Assembly: GCF_038049925.1 (NCBI RefSeq)
Contig: NZ_CP145809.1
Location: 1,550,001-1,614,000 of the forward strand
From: Georgenia sp. M64
GTDB lineage: Bacteria; Actinomycetota; Actinomycetes; Actinomycetales; Actinomycetaceae
Length of the DNA: 64,000 bases
Direction of reading: 5' to 3'
The position numbers and the translations under genes are program-made. Under the pieces are notes generated by a model. That model saw only the letters and a program-made list of their open reading frames with translations, searched no databases and was not told the origin of the DNA. Of this stretch, positions 36,068 through 45,887 are shown in pieces. Numbering within the stretch: position 1 is the first letter of the stretch; each line of letters starts with the position of its first letter.

Positions 36068-37495
36068 CTACGAACTGCCCATCGAGTCAGTGTTCGTGAC
36101 TTCGACGTTGGGGAGGGCAATTCGCGCGGCAATGCCGCCTGCAATACAGAGACCAACAATTGCGAGTCCGCTGCTGAGTACGTAGGGCGATAGCCCGTGG
36201 GCGATCGACGTAAAACCCAAGCCGACGTAGACGGTGACCCCCGCGGACCCGCCGAGCTGGTCCGAGGCCCGCTGGACCCCGGACGCGACTCCCGCATCCT
36301 CTTCTGTGACCTCGGTCACCGCCGCATACTGCAGTCCAACGAGCCCGAATCCCATGCCTGCGGCGATAAACAGCATCGCGGGGGTCAGCAGCCATGCGGG
36401 GGCTTCCAACTGCGCAGCTACAGCGATCACGATCATGCCTACTCCTGCGGAACTTAGCCCGACAACGATGCAAGAACGCGCTCCCCAGCGCCCCAAGAGG
36501 CGGGGCACGATGGTCACGGCGGCGATGAGTGCCACGGCAAGGGGCAGGAGTAGCAGACCGGCTTCCAGTGGGGAAAGACCGACTTCATCCTGTAGGTAGA
36601 ACGTGAACAGCAGGAATGATGTCGAAAGCGCCGCGCTCAGTAGTGCAGTCGCAAGATTTGCTCGCACCCGTGTTCGGTTATGGAAGAAGGTCAGAGGAAC
36701 CAGAGGATTCGCGGCTCGGCGTTCCACTGTGACGAACAGGCCTGCGGCGACACTCGCTCCTACCAGGGCGGCGATTGCTAGCCATGGCAGATTCCCGGTG
36801 TTCTCTCCGGCTTCGACCACCCCGAATGCGAACAGCAGGGGTGCGCTCGTCAGCAGGATCGATCCAAGGAAATCCAACGGGGCGCGCTCTTGTTTCTGGT
36901 CGCGTGGCAGGAGGACGACCGTGGCGAGCAGTACGAACAGAATGAATGGAACCGCGATGAGGAAGATCCATCGCCACCCCAGGTGTTCGGTGATGATTCC
37001 CGAGAGCACGAATCCCAGTACGAGACCGCAGCTCGCCACTGCCGCCCAGACGCTCAGCGCACGGCTGCGAGCCTTCCCTTCGGGGAACAAGAGCACGATC
37101 GTTGCCATCGCAGCAGGCAGGGCGAGTGCTTCACCTGCTCCCTGGAGCAACCTGGCGATCACGAGTAGCGCGAAGGAATCTGCGAGCCCTGCCATCAGAG
37201 AGGCTGCTCCGAAGATCGCGGTACCGGTGAGAAGGAGGCGGCGGCGGCCAAAGACGTCCCCCAGGCGGCCACCGAGCATGAGCAAGCCACCGCCTGCGAT
37301 GGTGTAGCCGACGACCACCCATGTCAGGCCGCGCGGGTCAACGCCCAGATCGTTGCCAATGGATGGCAGCGCTACGTTGACCACGGTGACATCTACGGCG
37401 ATGAGGAATTGCAGGACAGACAGGCACACGAGGACTGCCCAGGAATGTGCGGCCGAAACTTGCGCTGGCCGCGACGATGAGGTGCTGAAAGACAT
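36068..37495 (-). CDS. DHA2-type MFS drug exporter
   Basis: A 475-aa EmrB/QacA-like transporter with about 14 hydrophobic helices. Family motifs: LDVTVVNVALP-type motif D1 seen as AVDVTVVNVALPSI, motif A GGRLGDVFGRRR, motif C-like GLVLGFVLSGIITEHLGWRW. It is a proton-driven efflux pump in the cytoplasmic membrane. The substrate is not deducible. It probably forms an operon with the AraC-type gene and is ICE cargo placed upstream of the ArdC gene. Confidence 0.9.
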   Translation of the reverse strand: MSFSTSSSRPAQVSAAHSWAVLVCLSVLQFLIAVDVTVVNVALPSIGNDLGVDPRGLTWVVVGYTIAGGGLLMLGGRLGDVFGRRRLLLTGTAIFGAASLMAGLADSFALLVIARLLQGAGEALALPAAMATIVLLFPEGKARSRALSVWAAVASCGLVLGFVLSGIITEHLGWRWIFLIAVPFILFVLLATVVLLPRDQKQERAPLDFLGSILLTSAPLLFAFGVVEAGENTGNLPWLAIAALVGASVAAGLFVTVERRAANPLVPLTFFHNRTRVRANLATALLSAALSTSFLLFTFYLQDEVGLSPLEAGLLLLPLAVALIAAVTIVPRLLGRWGARSCIVVGLSSAGVGMIVIAVAAQLEAPAWLLTPAMLFIAAGMGFGLVGLQYAAVTEVTEEDAGVASGVQRASDQLGGSAGVTVYVGLGFTSIAHGLSPYVLSSGLAIVGLCIAGGIAARIALPNVEVTNTDSMGSS

Positions 37496-37837
37496 TGAAA
37501 CTCCGCTGCTCGAATGAAGAATCGGGCGACAACGTGTGTCGCTCCGAACCGACGATCAAGCGACGGAACGTGGAAACTGAAAAGTGAGAAGACGTTCCGC
37601 CGCTAGCGGAGCGTCTCCGTCACAGCGGCAGCGGCCGCAGCAGAAGCACCTGACATGCCTCCCATCCTAACCGACAGCAACTACGGATGCTTCGGCCCTG
37701 CTGTCCTACGTCCCGCGTTGAGACGCCCCGTCGACGTGGCGCCGGGCTGCGCCAGCCCGCCGCCACCCTCTCGCAGGTCACCAGAGCCACCACGCGTCTT
37801 GCAAGCGAGGAGCGCACCCGTAACAGAGAATGGGTTC
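37496..37837. promoter_or_regulatory. Divergent intergenic region with an 11-bp hairpin
   Basis: No gene is supported here. The region separates the leftward exporter from the rightward HNH-like gene and must hold both promoters. A palindrome AGACGTTCCGC / GCGGAGCGTCT (one G-T wobble, loop CGCTA) lies at 37590-37616, about 95 bp before the exporter start. It has no T-tract, so it may be an operator or attenuator rather than a terminator. Confidence 0.45.
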
Positions 37838-38923
37838 ATGGCTGAATCCTGTGCATTCTGTGGCTCCGCAGGGCCCCTCACCCGCGAGCACGTTTTCGGT
37901 CAGTGGGTGAGCAGGATCGGCCTCGATCTAACTCCGATGCGTCACCATGCGGGTCCACTGAATGGACTGCCGCGCGACATGGGAGAGCAGCCGCCATTCA
38001 GGCAAACAGTGAAGAGATTCTGCGCATCATGTAACAACGGGTGGATGAGTAACCTCGAAGGCGTCGCGCAGCGGGCGCTGACGCCATTGATACTGGACGA
38101 GCCTGGGACGATTGCGCATGAGGATCAAGCCGCGATCGCGACGTGGGTCCACAAGACTGCGCTGACAGCAGTGCTCCTGTCTAGCAAAGAACAGCGCGAG
38201 AACGGCTACGGGCTCTCACCCTCCGAGTACAAGGCGCTCTATGAGCGCAGGGAGCTGATGCAACCGCTGGACTTCAGTCAATTCTGGATAGGCCGATTCA
38301 GGGGGGTCGAGGGGTTCTCGGCTGTACGTGTCACTCCGCTGACGGTTCGCCTCCCGAGCTTCCCCGAGCCGCCGCTGCCCCAGGGCTACGCGATGACAAT
38401 CGTCCTCGGCTCGCTCCTGCTGCACGGCGTACGGTTCACCACGCCAGGTTTACAGGCAGACACGACCACAGGCATGGGGATGCCGCAGTTCTGGCCATCG
38501 GAGACATCCGTACAGTGGCCGGCTGGTCAGACTTTCACGGAGAGCTCTCTGATCTCTATCGCGAGTGGAGGGACGTTGCACGCGACGGGTGGCGAGGTGC
38601 CGATACAACCCTGGAGTCACGCGGCCCACCTCCCGCAGAGCGAGTTCGAGAACGGGACTGTTAAAGTACCTGCGCTGTGCCGCAAGCACGACATCCACTA
38701 TCCCGTGGCGCTGCTACAAGAAGCCAAGCAGGGCCGTTCCTACGCATTCATGACTTCGTGCGCATGCTCCGCCTACCTGATCCATACGGACTCCGATCGC
38801 GTGCGCTTCAGAGGTGCGGGCGAGCCGGAAGGCATCGCTGCCATGTACGCCGACATAGCTGGAGAAGAATTCGTCGTCGAGGATCAGATCGGGGAGTTCG
38901 TCTGTAAGAGGTTGCTCGCCTGA
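37838..38923 (+). CDS. HNH-like zinc protein
   Basis: A 361-aa protein starting MAESCAFCG. It has an HNH-type zinc cluster: CAFC near residue 4, the LTREHVFGQWV block near 15-25, and CASCNNGWMSNLE near 66-78. The spacing resembles HNH nucleases of the CxxC...EHV...CxxCN type. The remaining 280 residues have no recognised domain but contain two more Cys-rich points (ALCRKHDIHYP, SCACSAY). It ends 29 bp before the relaxase gene, in the same direction. It could be a nuclease of defence or transfer; the function is not known. Confidence 0.65.
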   Translation: MAESCAFCGSAGPLTREHVFGQWVSRIGLDLTPMRHHAGPLNGLPRDMGEQPPFRQTVKRFCASCNNGWMSNLEGVAQRALTPLILDEPGTIAHEDQAAIATWVHKTALTAVLLSSKEQRENGYGLSPSEYKALYERRELMQPLDFSQFWIGRFRGVEGFSAVRVTPLTVRLPSFPEPPLPQGYAMTIVLGSLLLHGVRFTTPGLQADTTTGMGMPQFWPSETSVQWPAGQTFTESSLISIASGGTLHATGGEVPIQPWSHAAHLPQSEFENGTVKVPALCRKHDIHYPVALLQEAKQGRSYAFMTSCACSAYLIHTDSDRVRFRGAGEPEGIAAMYADIAGEEFVVEDQIGEFVCKRLLA

Positions 38924-38952
38924 ACCGATCAGCAGCGTCAGGAGCGCCGCGG

Positions 38953-41900
38953 GTGCACCTACTGCATGTGACGGTCTCGATGCGGGTGATGTCTGCTGGT
39001 GACGGCTACAAGTACCTGCTGCGCACCGTCGCCACCGGTGACGGCGACCGGGTGCTCGCCACGCCATTGACCCGCTACTACACGGAAGAAGGAACGCCGC
39101 CGGGGCGATGGCTCGGGTCGGCCGTTACCTCGCTCGGCGGCGGAACAATCACTGTCGGTGATGAGGTCTCCGAGCAGCAGCTTCAACGCCTGATCGGGCA
39201 GGGCCGAGACCCGGTGACCGATAAGGCGCTCGGCAGTCCGTATCGGAAGTATCCAACCGTGGCTGAGCGGATCGAACACCGCACCAACAGGCTCGACGCC
39301 GGCCTCCCGGTGACGGAGCGTGCCGAGGCAGTCGCCGCAATCGCGGCTGAGGAGAGTGCGCGTGGCGCGCGGAAGGCGGTTGCGGGGTTCGATTTCACGT
39401 TCTCGATTCCGAAGTCTGCCTCGGTGCTGTGGGCGGTGTCGGACGCGGGGACGCAATCGTTGATTGCGGATGCGCATCATGCGGCGGTTGCGGAGATGGT
39501 TGCGTTCATCGAGCGAGAGGTTGCAGCGACGCGCGTCGGCGCGGCAGGACGCAACGGGGCGGTTGCACAGGCTGACGTGTCTGGGGTGATCGCGACCGCG
39601 TTCGATCATTACGACTCACGGGCGGGTGATCCGCATCTGCACACGCATGTGGTGATCTCGAACAAGGTGCAGACCGTGCACGACGGCAAATGGCGCTCCC
39701 TCGACGGTCGCCCCCTGCACGCCGCGACCGTCGCCCTCTCTGAACTCCATGAAGCCGTGTTCGCCGATCACCTCACCCGTGCGTTCGGCGTCGAGTGGGA
39801 GGCGCGAGACATGGGGCGTGACCGCAACCCTGCCTGGGCGATGACGACGGTTCCTGAGCGACTGGTGGCGGAGTTCTCATCGAGGTCTAGGCAGATTGAC
39901 GAGGAGAAGAATCGTCTTATCGCTGAGTACGTTGCCCGTCATGGCAGGCAGCCGTCGCTTGCGACCGTCATCAAGTTGCGTGCGCAGGCGACGGTGGCGA
40001 CCCGCCCGGAGAAGCAGGTCCGTTCCCTCGCAGACCTCACTAACGAGTGGCGGGAGCGTGCGTCGCACGTTCTCGGTGAAGACGCCACCCGCTGGGCCCG
40101 CACCGCCACCGCCAACGACGCCCTCATGCTGTTGCGCGCGGACGATGTGCCGTTGGACGTGATCGCCTTACTGGGGCGCAGCGTGGTGGAGGCGGTTGGT
40201 GAGAAGCGGTCGACCTGGCGGCGCTGGAACCTCACCGCCGAAGCCGCACGACAGACCATGCCGTACCGGTTCGCCACCACGCAGGATCGTGAAGCTGTCG
40301 TCGGGATGGTGGTCGATGCCGCCGAGCGCGCTTCGATCCAGCTCACCCCGCCCGAGCTTGCGTCCAGCCCTGCCGTGTTCCGTCGGGCTGACGGCAGCAG
40401 CAGATTCCGACCAGTCGCATCGACCGTCTACTCATCGCCGGACATCCTGGCGGCGGAAGACCGGCTCCTCGCGCGCGCCCGCACCATGACCGCACCCACC
40501 GTGCCCGTCGAGGTGATCGAGAAGACCACCCGGCGCCCAGACCGCGACGGCAGGCTCCTCGCCGGCGACCTCACCGGCATTGCGATCTCAGGTCGAGCAG
40601 TGGACGTCTTGGTCGGCCCGGCCGGGGCTGGGAAGACCACAGCGATGCGCGCCCTACGCACGGCGTGGGAGCGGGAGCACGGGCGCGGCAGCGTCGTCGG
40701 GCTGGCCCCGTCGGCGGTAGCAGCGCAGGTCCTCTCTGATGATCTCGGTATCCGGGCGGAGAACACCGCGAAGTGGTGGCAAGACCACCAGAACACCGGT
40801 GCGTTATTCCGTAAGGGGCAGCTCGTGATCATGGATGAAGCCTCCCTCGCCGGCACCCTCTCCCTGGATCGCATCACGGCGCACGCGGTGGAGGTGGGTG
40901 CGAAGGTGCTGTTGGTGGGTGACTGGGCGCAACTGCAATCCGTCACCGCCGGCGGCGCGTTCTCACTCCTCGTCCACGACCGCAACGACGCCCCCGAACT
41001 GCTCGACATCCACCGGTTCATCAACGACTGGGAGAAGACCGCTTCCCTTGACCTTCGTCACGGCCACACCGAAGCCATCGACGCCTACGCAGCCCACGGT
41101 CGCATCACCGGTGGGGACACTGGGGCGATGATTGATGCCGCCTATACCGCCTGGCGCGCCGATGCCCTCGCCGGGGTTTCGACGGTGCTGATCGCGGACT
41201 CGACCGAGTCCGTCCATGCTCTGAATCAGAGCGCCCGCGCTGACCTCATTCTCGACGGCACCGTGAACGCTCGCCGTGAAGTCGCCCTCCACGGTGATGC
41301 CCGTGCCGGGGTCGGCGACACGATCATCACCAGGAAGAACGACCGCCGACTCCACACCCCACGTGGCTGGGTACGCAACGGGGACCGCTGGACCGTCACC
41401 GACGTCCGCGACGACGGATCACTCACCGTCCGCCGCGCGAACAACCGCGGCACCGTGATCCTCCCGGCTGACTACGTCTCCGATCACGTTGATCTGGGAT
41501 ACGCCGTCACAGCCCACCGTGCTCAGGGCATCACGACCGACACCTCTCACGTACTCGCCGACCCATCCACCACGCGCGAGAACCTCTACGTTGCGATGAC
41601 TCGTGGACGGCATGCGAACCTCGTTTACGTCGCCACCGACCGGCCCGACGACAGCCACACAACACCGCACCCCGCGGACGATTTGGATGCGACCGCGCGG
41701 AGCGTGCTCCACGGGGTACTGCAACACGTCGGCGCGGAACTCTCCGCACACGAAACGATCACCGCAGAACACGAGCAGTGGGGCTCCGTGTCGCAGCTCG
41801 CCGCCGAATACGAGACGATCGCGCAAGCCGCCCAACACGACCGCTTCGCCATCCTCATCCGCCAATCTGGCCTCACCCCGGACGAAGCAGAAGACGCGAT

Positions 41901-42504
41901 CCGCTCCGAAGCATTCGGGGCACTCTCAGCCGAGATGCGTCGAGCGGAAGCGAACCACCACAACATCGACGCTCTCGTGCCGCGCCTGGTGGCCGCTCGC
42001 GGGTTTGGCGACGCCGACGACATTGCCTCGGTGCTTCACCATCGCCTGGCACGAGCAACCGCACGACCGGCAGGTTCCGGGCGCACCCGTAAGGCGCCCC
42101 AGCTGATCGCGGGTTTGATCCCCGAAGCCACTGGTGAGATGAGCGCCGAGATGCAGAGCGCCCTTTCTGAGCGTCACGATCTCATCGAGCAACGAGCTGA
42201 CGCGATCCTCGACCACGCCGTCAGCGAGAACCAAGACTGGGCGGTCGCACTCGGAAAGCGGCCCGCCGAGCCTAGAACAGCGGCAATGTGGCGCCGCCAA
42301 GCGCGCACGGTCGCGGCATATCGTGACCGCTACGGGATCACCGCGAAGACGCCACTCGGCCCAGCGCCGGATAGTGACGCGCAGAAGATCGATGCCGCAC
42401 GAGCAGCAGCGGCACTGGCGAGACTTCGCGACATCGCTGCCCAGCGGCCGGAGCCGGACACACGCCGGTCGCAGGGACGCGACCGATCCGGCCTCGTGCG
42501 CTGA
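38953..42504 (+). CDS. MobF-family relaxase-helicase
   Basis: An 1183-aa TrwC/TraI-like protein that would nick oriT, stay bound to the 5' end and unwind the strand for transfer. The N-terminal relaxase domain has tandem tyrosines Y42-Y43 (RYYTEEG) and the three-histidine metal site H228-x-H230-x-H232 (DPHLHTHVVISNKVQ). The RecD-like helicase has Walker A GPAGAGKTT (about 555-563) and Walker B VIMDEASLAG. A helical C-terminal part follows. The start is uncertain within ten codons, since GTG before TVSMRVMSAG is also possible. It is oriented opposite to the type IV secretion operon. Confidence 0.93.
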   Translation: MHLLHVTVSMRVMSAGDGYKYLLRTVATGDGDRVLATPLTRYYTEEGTPPGRWLGSAVTSLGGGTITVGDEVSEQQLQRLIGQGRDPVTDKALGSPYRKYPTVAERIEHRTNRLDAGLPVTERAEAVAAIAAEESARGARKAVAGFDFTFSIPKSASVLWAVSDAGTQSLIADAHHAAVAEMVAFIEREVAATRVGAAGRNGAVAQADVSGVIATAFDHYDSRAGDPHLHTHVVISNKVQTVHDGKWRSLDGRPLHAATVALSELHEAVFADHLTRAFGVEWEARDMGRDRNPAWAMTTVPERLVAEFSSRSRQIDEEKNRLIAEYVARHGRQPSLATVIKLRAQATVATRPEKQVRSLADLTNEWRERASHVLGEDATRWARTATANDALMLLRADDVPLDVIALLGRSVVEAVGEKRSTWRRWNLTAEAARQTMPYRFATTQDREAVVGMVVDAAERASIQLTPPELASSPAVFRRADGSSRFRPVASTVYSSPDILAAEDRLLARARTMTAPTVPVEVIEKTTRRPDRDGRLLAGDLTGIAISGRAVDVLVGPAGAGKTTAMRALRTAWEREHGRGSVVGLAPSAVAAQVLSDDLGIRAENTAKWWQDHQNTGALFRKGQLVIMDEASLAGTLSLDRITAHAVEVGAKVLLVGDWAQLQSVTAGGAFSLLVHDRNDAPELLDIHRFINDWEKTASLDLRHGHTEAIDAYAAHGRITGGDTGAMIDAAYTAWRADALAGVSTVLIADSTESVHALNQSARADLILDGTVNARREVALHGDARAGVGDTIITRKNDRRLHTPRGWVRNGDRWTVTDVRDDGSLTVRRANNRGTVILPADYVSDHVDLGYAVTAHRAQGITTDTSHVLADPSTTRENLYVAMTRGRHANLVYVATDRPDDSHTTPHPADDLDATARSVLHGVLQHVGAELSAHETITAEHEQWGSVSQLAAEYETIAQAAQHDRFAILIRQSGLTPDEAEDAIRSEAFGALSAEMRRAEANHHNIDALVPRLVAARGFGDADDIASVLHHRLARATARPAGSGRTRKAPQLIAGLIPEATGEMSAEMQSALSERHDLIEQRADAILDHAVSENQDWAVALGKRPAEPRTAAMWRRQARTVAAYRDRYGITAKTPLGPAPDSDAQKIDAARAAAALARLRDIAAQRPEPDTRRSQGRDRSGLVR

Positions 42505-42674
42505 GCCGAGGCCGACGGGCTCTTCCCGATGTCTGACGTGCGACGTACAGTGGAAGGACAAGCAAGGCGACTTTCAAATGTGTGTCGCCGTCACCCCGAG
42601 CGTGACGGCATGACGGCCTCCGGGCAGTCCTTCAAGGTTCTTTGTCGCCAGACCCTGAGAAGAGGACTGCCGTC

Positions 42675-43004
42675 ATGATCCGCCAACTCTGGGACCTCAG
42701 CATCTACGCCCGCGCATTTCTGCGCCGCTACATGCCCACCAACATCCTCCTCAACACCATCCGAACCCGCCGAGGACTCAAATGGGGCGTACCCGCGATG
42801 CTCCTCGCCGCGCCGTACCTCCTCGCCGCGAGCATCTGCACGAACCTCATCGACAACGGCGCACCTGGATGGCTGTACCTGGTCGTTCTGCTGTGCGTAT
42901 GGAACGCGTTGAAATTCCTGTGGATCGGGCCCGTCAGCCTCATTCATCTCGTGCTCATCCGAACTCGTGAGCGGCGCACGCGCTTGGCCAGCTGGAGCGC
43001 ATAA
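42675..43004 (+). CDS. Small membrane protein downstream of the relaxase
   Basis: A 109-aa protein with two hydrophobic helices (about 38-58 and 68-95) and basic ends (RTRRGLK, RTRERRTRL). GAGGA lies before the ATG. Small membrane proteins of this layout commonly follow MobF relaxase genes in Micrococcales elements; the role is unknown. A decayed copy of its C-terminal part follows at 43129-43230. Confidence 0.65.
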   Translation: MIRQLWDLSIYARAFLRRYMPTNILLNTIRTRRGLKWGVPAMLLAAPYLLAASICTNLIDNGAPGWLYLVVLLCVWNALKFLWIGPVSLIHLVLIRTRERRTRLASWSA

Positions 43005-43128
43005 CACAAGGCGGCCGGAGGTCCGCCCGCTGCCGGAGTTTGTCGCTTGAGCGCAAGCCGCGCATTATCTAGCTCTGAAACTGGAGAGAGTGTGATGCCC
43101 GAGGAAGGTAGGCCCGGATGACTGAACC

Positions 43129-43230
43129 GAATCGTTCTCTTGTGCATCTGGAACGCCATGAAGCTGACCGTTATCGGGCGTGTCCGCGTGATCTTACTTA
43201 TCCGAGCCAGACCGACCGAACGAATTGAGT
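43129..43230 (+). pseudogene. Decayed partial copy of the small membrane protein
   Basis: One frame reads IVLLCIWNAMKLTVIG and then RVRVILLIRARP before a stop. This aligns with VVLLCVWNALKFLWIGPVSLIHLVLIRTR in the preceding gene. No start or N-terminal half is present. It indicates a past duplication or recombination just where the defence cargo begins. The rest of 43005-43344 holds only this relic and the hairpin at 43283-43320. Confidence 0.6.
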
Positions 43231-43282
43231 AGCGATGCACTCGACATGATTATCGGGACTCCCTCGCCGAGGCAGGGGCTGC

Positions 43283-43320
43283 CGCTGCAGGGCGCGCATT
43301 TGAGTGCGCGGCCTGCAGCG
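43283..43320 (-). terminator. Hairpin after the CBASS operon
   Basis: Sixteen-base arms (CGCTGCAGGGCGCGCA and TGCGCGGCCTGCAGCG, one mismatch) around the loop TTTGAG, 24 bp beyond the CD-NTase stop. There is no T-tract, which is common for terminators in high-GC actinobacteria. Confidence 0.65.
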
Positions 43321-43344
43321 ACCTCGTTGGAGAAACGATCTGTC

Positions 43345-44700
43345 CTAGCGGGACATGATGATAACGTCCTGCGTTGCGGTTGCCACGGCTATGCCGTCCT
43401 TCACAATCCATGCCTGAACCCAGTGTGCGCCAGGGAAATCGCTTGTCTCCTGGATCTGGTTTCCGCGCTTCAAGATCTCTCCTCGGAATGCTTTCCGGCT
43501 TGCCGCTTCGGGCCCAGCGTTCCGGACCTTCCAGTACACGTCGTACGGTTCCTGCACAGTGCAGCCCTCGATTTCGAATTGGAGGGAGCGCCCGATTGGG
43601 ACCAGATTGCCGTTCGCGCTGAGCGGGCGGTAACGCCCGCGACCCTTCTTAGTTGGTGACATCCGGCCGACGATGCGGAAGGTGTCGGCGGCTGACCGAC
43701 GCTCGGGGTAACCGAATCGTTCCGTGATGGTGAGCTCTCCGGGGGCCATTTGGTGTTCATAAGTCGGTGTCTTCGGCGCGGCGGATGCGGAGAGCGCCAG
43801 TGTGGAGGTGGCGCTGCTCGCGCCGAACGAGTCGCCGAACAGCTTCTTCCACTTGTCGACGCTCTCAGAAGCCGCGGCGTCGATCGCTTCGCGGGCCAGC
43901 CGCGCCCAGCGCTTCAGTTGGCTCTTGAGGTTGTCGAATCCTGTTTGGGTGAGACGGTCCGCGAGGTTCTGACCGATGCGGTCATCCACCCACGGTGGCA
44001 CCGAGTGCAGTTCGAGGTAGTCGCGGAGGTCTTCGACCAGTGCGGTGAAGGTTGTTGCGATGTTTCCATAGTTGTCTATGCCGGCGAAGCTCTTCACTCG
44101 TTCGGCGAGCAACGCGGCCAGCACAACGGAAGGGCAGTCGATGGAACTGCGATCGCGCAGCCACTTGACGAGTCGGATGACGCGAACGAGATGGCCGTTA
44201 GTGGTGCCGTTCTGTTGGTTGAACCAGTCCGTGAAGGCGGTCGGGTCCTGTCGAATGAACTCGTTACGGGTGCGATGGGTGATGTAAGTCAGGCCGTCGG
44301 CGCGTTCGATGAACGGTACGACATCGATGTGGAAGTCGTTGGCGAAGTCGATAGTCACGCACCGCTTCCCGAGCACCGTCTTTTCGGCGTAGCGGGGCAC
44401 CGCGTCAAGCGCCTTCTTCAGCTCGAGAGTGTACTTCTTCGGTTCCCACTCGTCCTGCTCAGCCATCGGAAGCAACACGTCCGCGTCGAAGTCGTTACCG
44501 GACAACGGCTTGATGATGGTTCTATGTGCGAAGGATCCCTGCGGGATAAGACTGCCTTCGAGCTTGTCCTCGAGGATGGTGCTCTCTTCGAGCGCGGTAT
44601 CGAGAGACGAGACCCGTGAATGCAGCGTGTCGAGCCGCGCCTGGTTCAGGTTGACGTGGTCGCGGAGGAAGTGGTTGAACTCCCTGATGCGTGCGGTCAT
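43345..44700 (-). CDS. CBASS CD-NTase (SMODS nucleotidyltransferase with AGS-C domain)
   Basis: A 451-aa cGAS/DncV-like nucleotidyltransferase, the sensor enzyme of a CBASS anti-phage system, which makes a cyclic oligonucleotide on infection. Catalytic motif G55-S56 (PQGSFAHR) is followed by D72 and D74 (GNDFDADVLL) and D126 (FHIDVVPF). A helical core extends to about residue 310. The C-terminal 130 residues match the adenylyl/guanylyl-and-SMODS C-terminal sensor domain (ERFGYPERRSAADTFRI, DVYWKVRNAGPEA). The ATG overlaps the stop of the effector gene (ATGA). No Cap2/Cap3 genes are present, so the system is of the two-gene type I layout. The cyclic nucleotide cannot be told from sequence alone. 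Confidence 0.92.
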   Translation of the reverse strand: MTARIREFNHFLRDHVNLNQARLDTLHSRVSSLDTALEESTILEDKLEGSLIPQGSFAHRTIIKPLSGNDFDADVLLPMAEQDEWEPKKYTLELKKALDAVPRYAEKTVLGKRCVTIDFANDFHIDVVPFIERADGLTYITHRTRNEFIRQDPTAFTDWFNQQNGTTNGHLVRVIRLVKWLRDRSSIDCPSVVLAALLAERVKSFAGIDNYGNIATTFTALVEDLRDYLELHSVPPWVDDRIGQNLADRLTQTGFDNLKSQLKRWARLAREAIDAAASESVDKWKKLFGDSFGASSATSTLALSASAAPKTPTYEHQMAPGELTITERFGYPERRSAADTFRIVGRMSPTKKGRGRYRPLSANGNLVPIGRSLQFEIEGCTVQEPYDVYWKVRNAGPEAASRKAFRGEILKRGNQIQETSDFPGAHWVQAWIVKDGIAVATATQDVIIMSR

Positions 44701-45887
44701 TCGGTAACCTCCATAGCAGCCTCGTAGCCTTCGACGGTGAGCTGATACACGACCATCGTCGGCTGAGCGGTACGCATACGGTAGCGACCTATGGCGATGG
44801 CAGCGGGAGCCGGCACTGATGCGATCAGGTGCAGCGTACGGATGCCGGGGAGGTCGTTCTCGATCTGTGCAAGCGCCTCGCGCCACGCACGTCCGAACTC
44901 CTCCAACGCTGCGCGGGTGCTGATGAGCTCGGGGTGAGGCATTTGCCCTATGGGCGAGATAACGATGCGTGGGAGGGATACCAGACCCGAGGGAAGGCGG
45001 GATTCCTTTACAGGCGAGGTCAGCTCGACGATGACTGTTGCTTCGTTCGCGGGAGTGGGCGATGAGATGAGGGTGACGTTGAACTTCGGCGTCTGGATGC
45101 CGTCATCCCATGTCCACGCGGTCACGTCGTCGACGCGCTTTCGTCTGAATAGCCGGGTCTCGGTCTTGTCGTCAAGCTTTGATCCCAGGTAGACCAGCGA
45201 AGGGATAGGAGCGAGGGCGAAGACGCTGATGGTCTCTATGTCGCCGGCTGTGACAGCTTCAGCGACTCGAGCTGTGAGGCGATCGAGTTCTGTCCGATGC
45301 GCGTCCCAGGCCCATCCGTCATTCGAGTCGCCGGGGAGGTGGAGTGTGAACGCACCGTTGCGGGTGTCGTCACCCATGCCTGTGTAACCCTCGGGTCGTA
45401 GCGCCTCAGCGACCTGTGAGAGCGAGATCGGGGCGGCTGTCCCGCGAATGTCGGCGCTCACGGTCACCACTGAAGTGGGTCGCAGGATTGCAAAGTCGGT
45501 AACCTCGCGGACGCGGCGCTCGTGCAACTGCTTCTTCTGGGTCAGAAACTCCACTGTGTACTTATCGCGATATACCTTGTCGTCGATGCGCTTGTGACAC
45601 GAATAGCAGAGCAACAGAAGATTCTCTTCGAAGGCCCGGGCGTTCGCGTCCAGGTCCGATTCGCCGCGTGGCGCGTTCTTGCCTGAGCCGGCGCCGACGA
45701 TGTGCGCGATCTGTCCCACCGGGATGGCGTGCCAGAATGAGTCGGCTCCGTCGAGGAGATAGGTAGCGCAGAGCACGCACCGCCCGGCGGCCTTCGCCCA
45801 TATTCGAATCCTCGTGCTGTCTGGCACGTCCTTACGCTGAACCTCTGTGTCGCGTGTGGTGACCTCACTCACTACTTCTTTCATCAT
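44697..45887 (-). CDS. cap5: CBASS effector Cap5: HNH nuclease with SAVED domain
   Basis: A 396-aa effector. The N-terminal HNH zinc-finger nuclease shows C37-x2-C40, H62 (QIAHIVGAG), N89 and C94-x2-C97-H98 (LLCYSCHKRID). The SAVED domain (about 170-396), which binds the cyclic nucleotide, contains ISVFALAPIPSLVYLGSKL and LHLIASVPAPAAIAIGRY. In this family, ligand-induced assembly turns on indiscriminate double-strand DNA cleavage that kills the infected cell. ATG 45887 has GGAGG eight bases upstream. The effector is the first gene of the operon, before the CD-NTase. Confidence 0.92.
   Translation of the reverse strand: MMKEVVSEVTTRDTEVQRKDVPDSTRIRIWAKAAGRCVLCATYLLDGADSFWHAIPVGQIAHIVGAGSGKNAPRGESDLDANARAFEENLLLLCYSCHKRIDDKVYRDKYTVEFLTQKKQLHERRVREVTDFAILRPTSVVTVSADIRGTAAPISLSQVAEALRPEGYTGMGDDTRNGAFTLHLPGDSNDGWAWDAHRTELDRLTARVAEAVTAGDIETISVFALAPIPSLVYLGSKLDDKTETRLFRRKRVDDVTAWTWDDGIQTPKFNVTLISSPTPANEATVIVELTSPVKESRLPSGLVSLPRIVISPIGQMPHPELISTRAALEEFGRAWREALAQIENDLPGIRTLHLIASVPAPAAIAIGRYRMRTAQPTMVVYQLTVEGYEAAMEVTE

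Noticed and set aside
42591..43007. Minus-strand open frame opposite the small membrane protein
   Set aside because: The plus-strand frame has two clean membrane helices and a ribosome-binding site; the minus frame has no motif and no supporting context.
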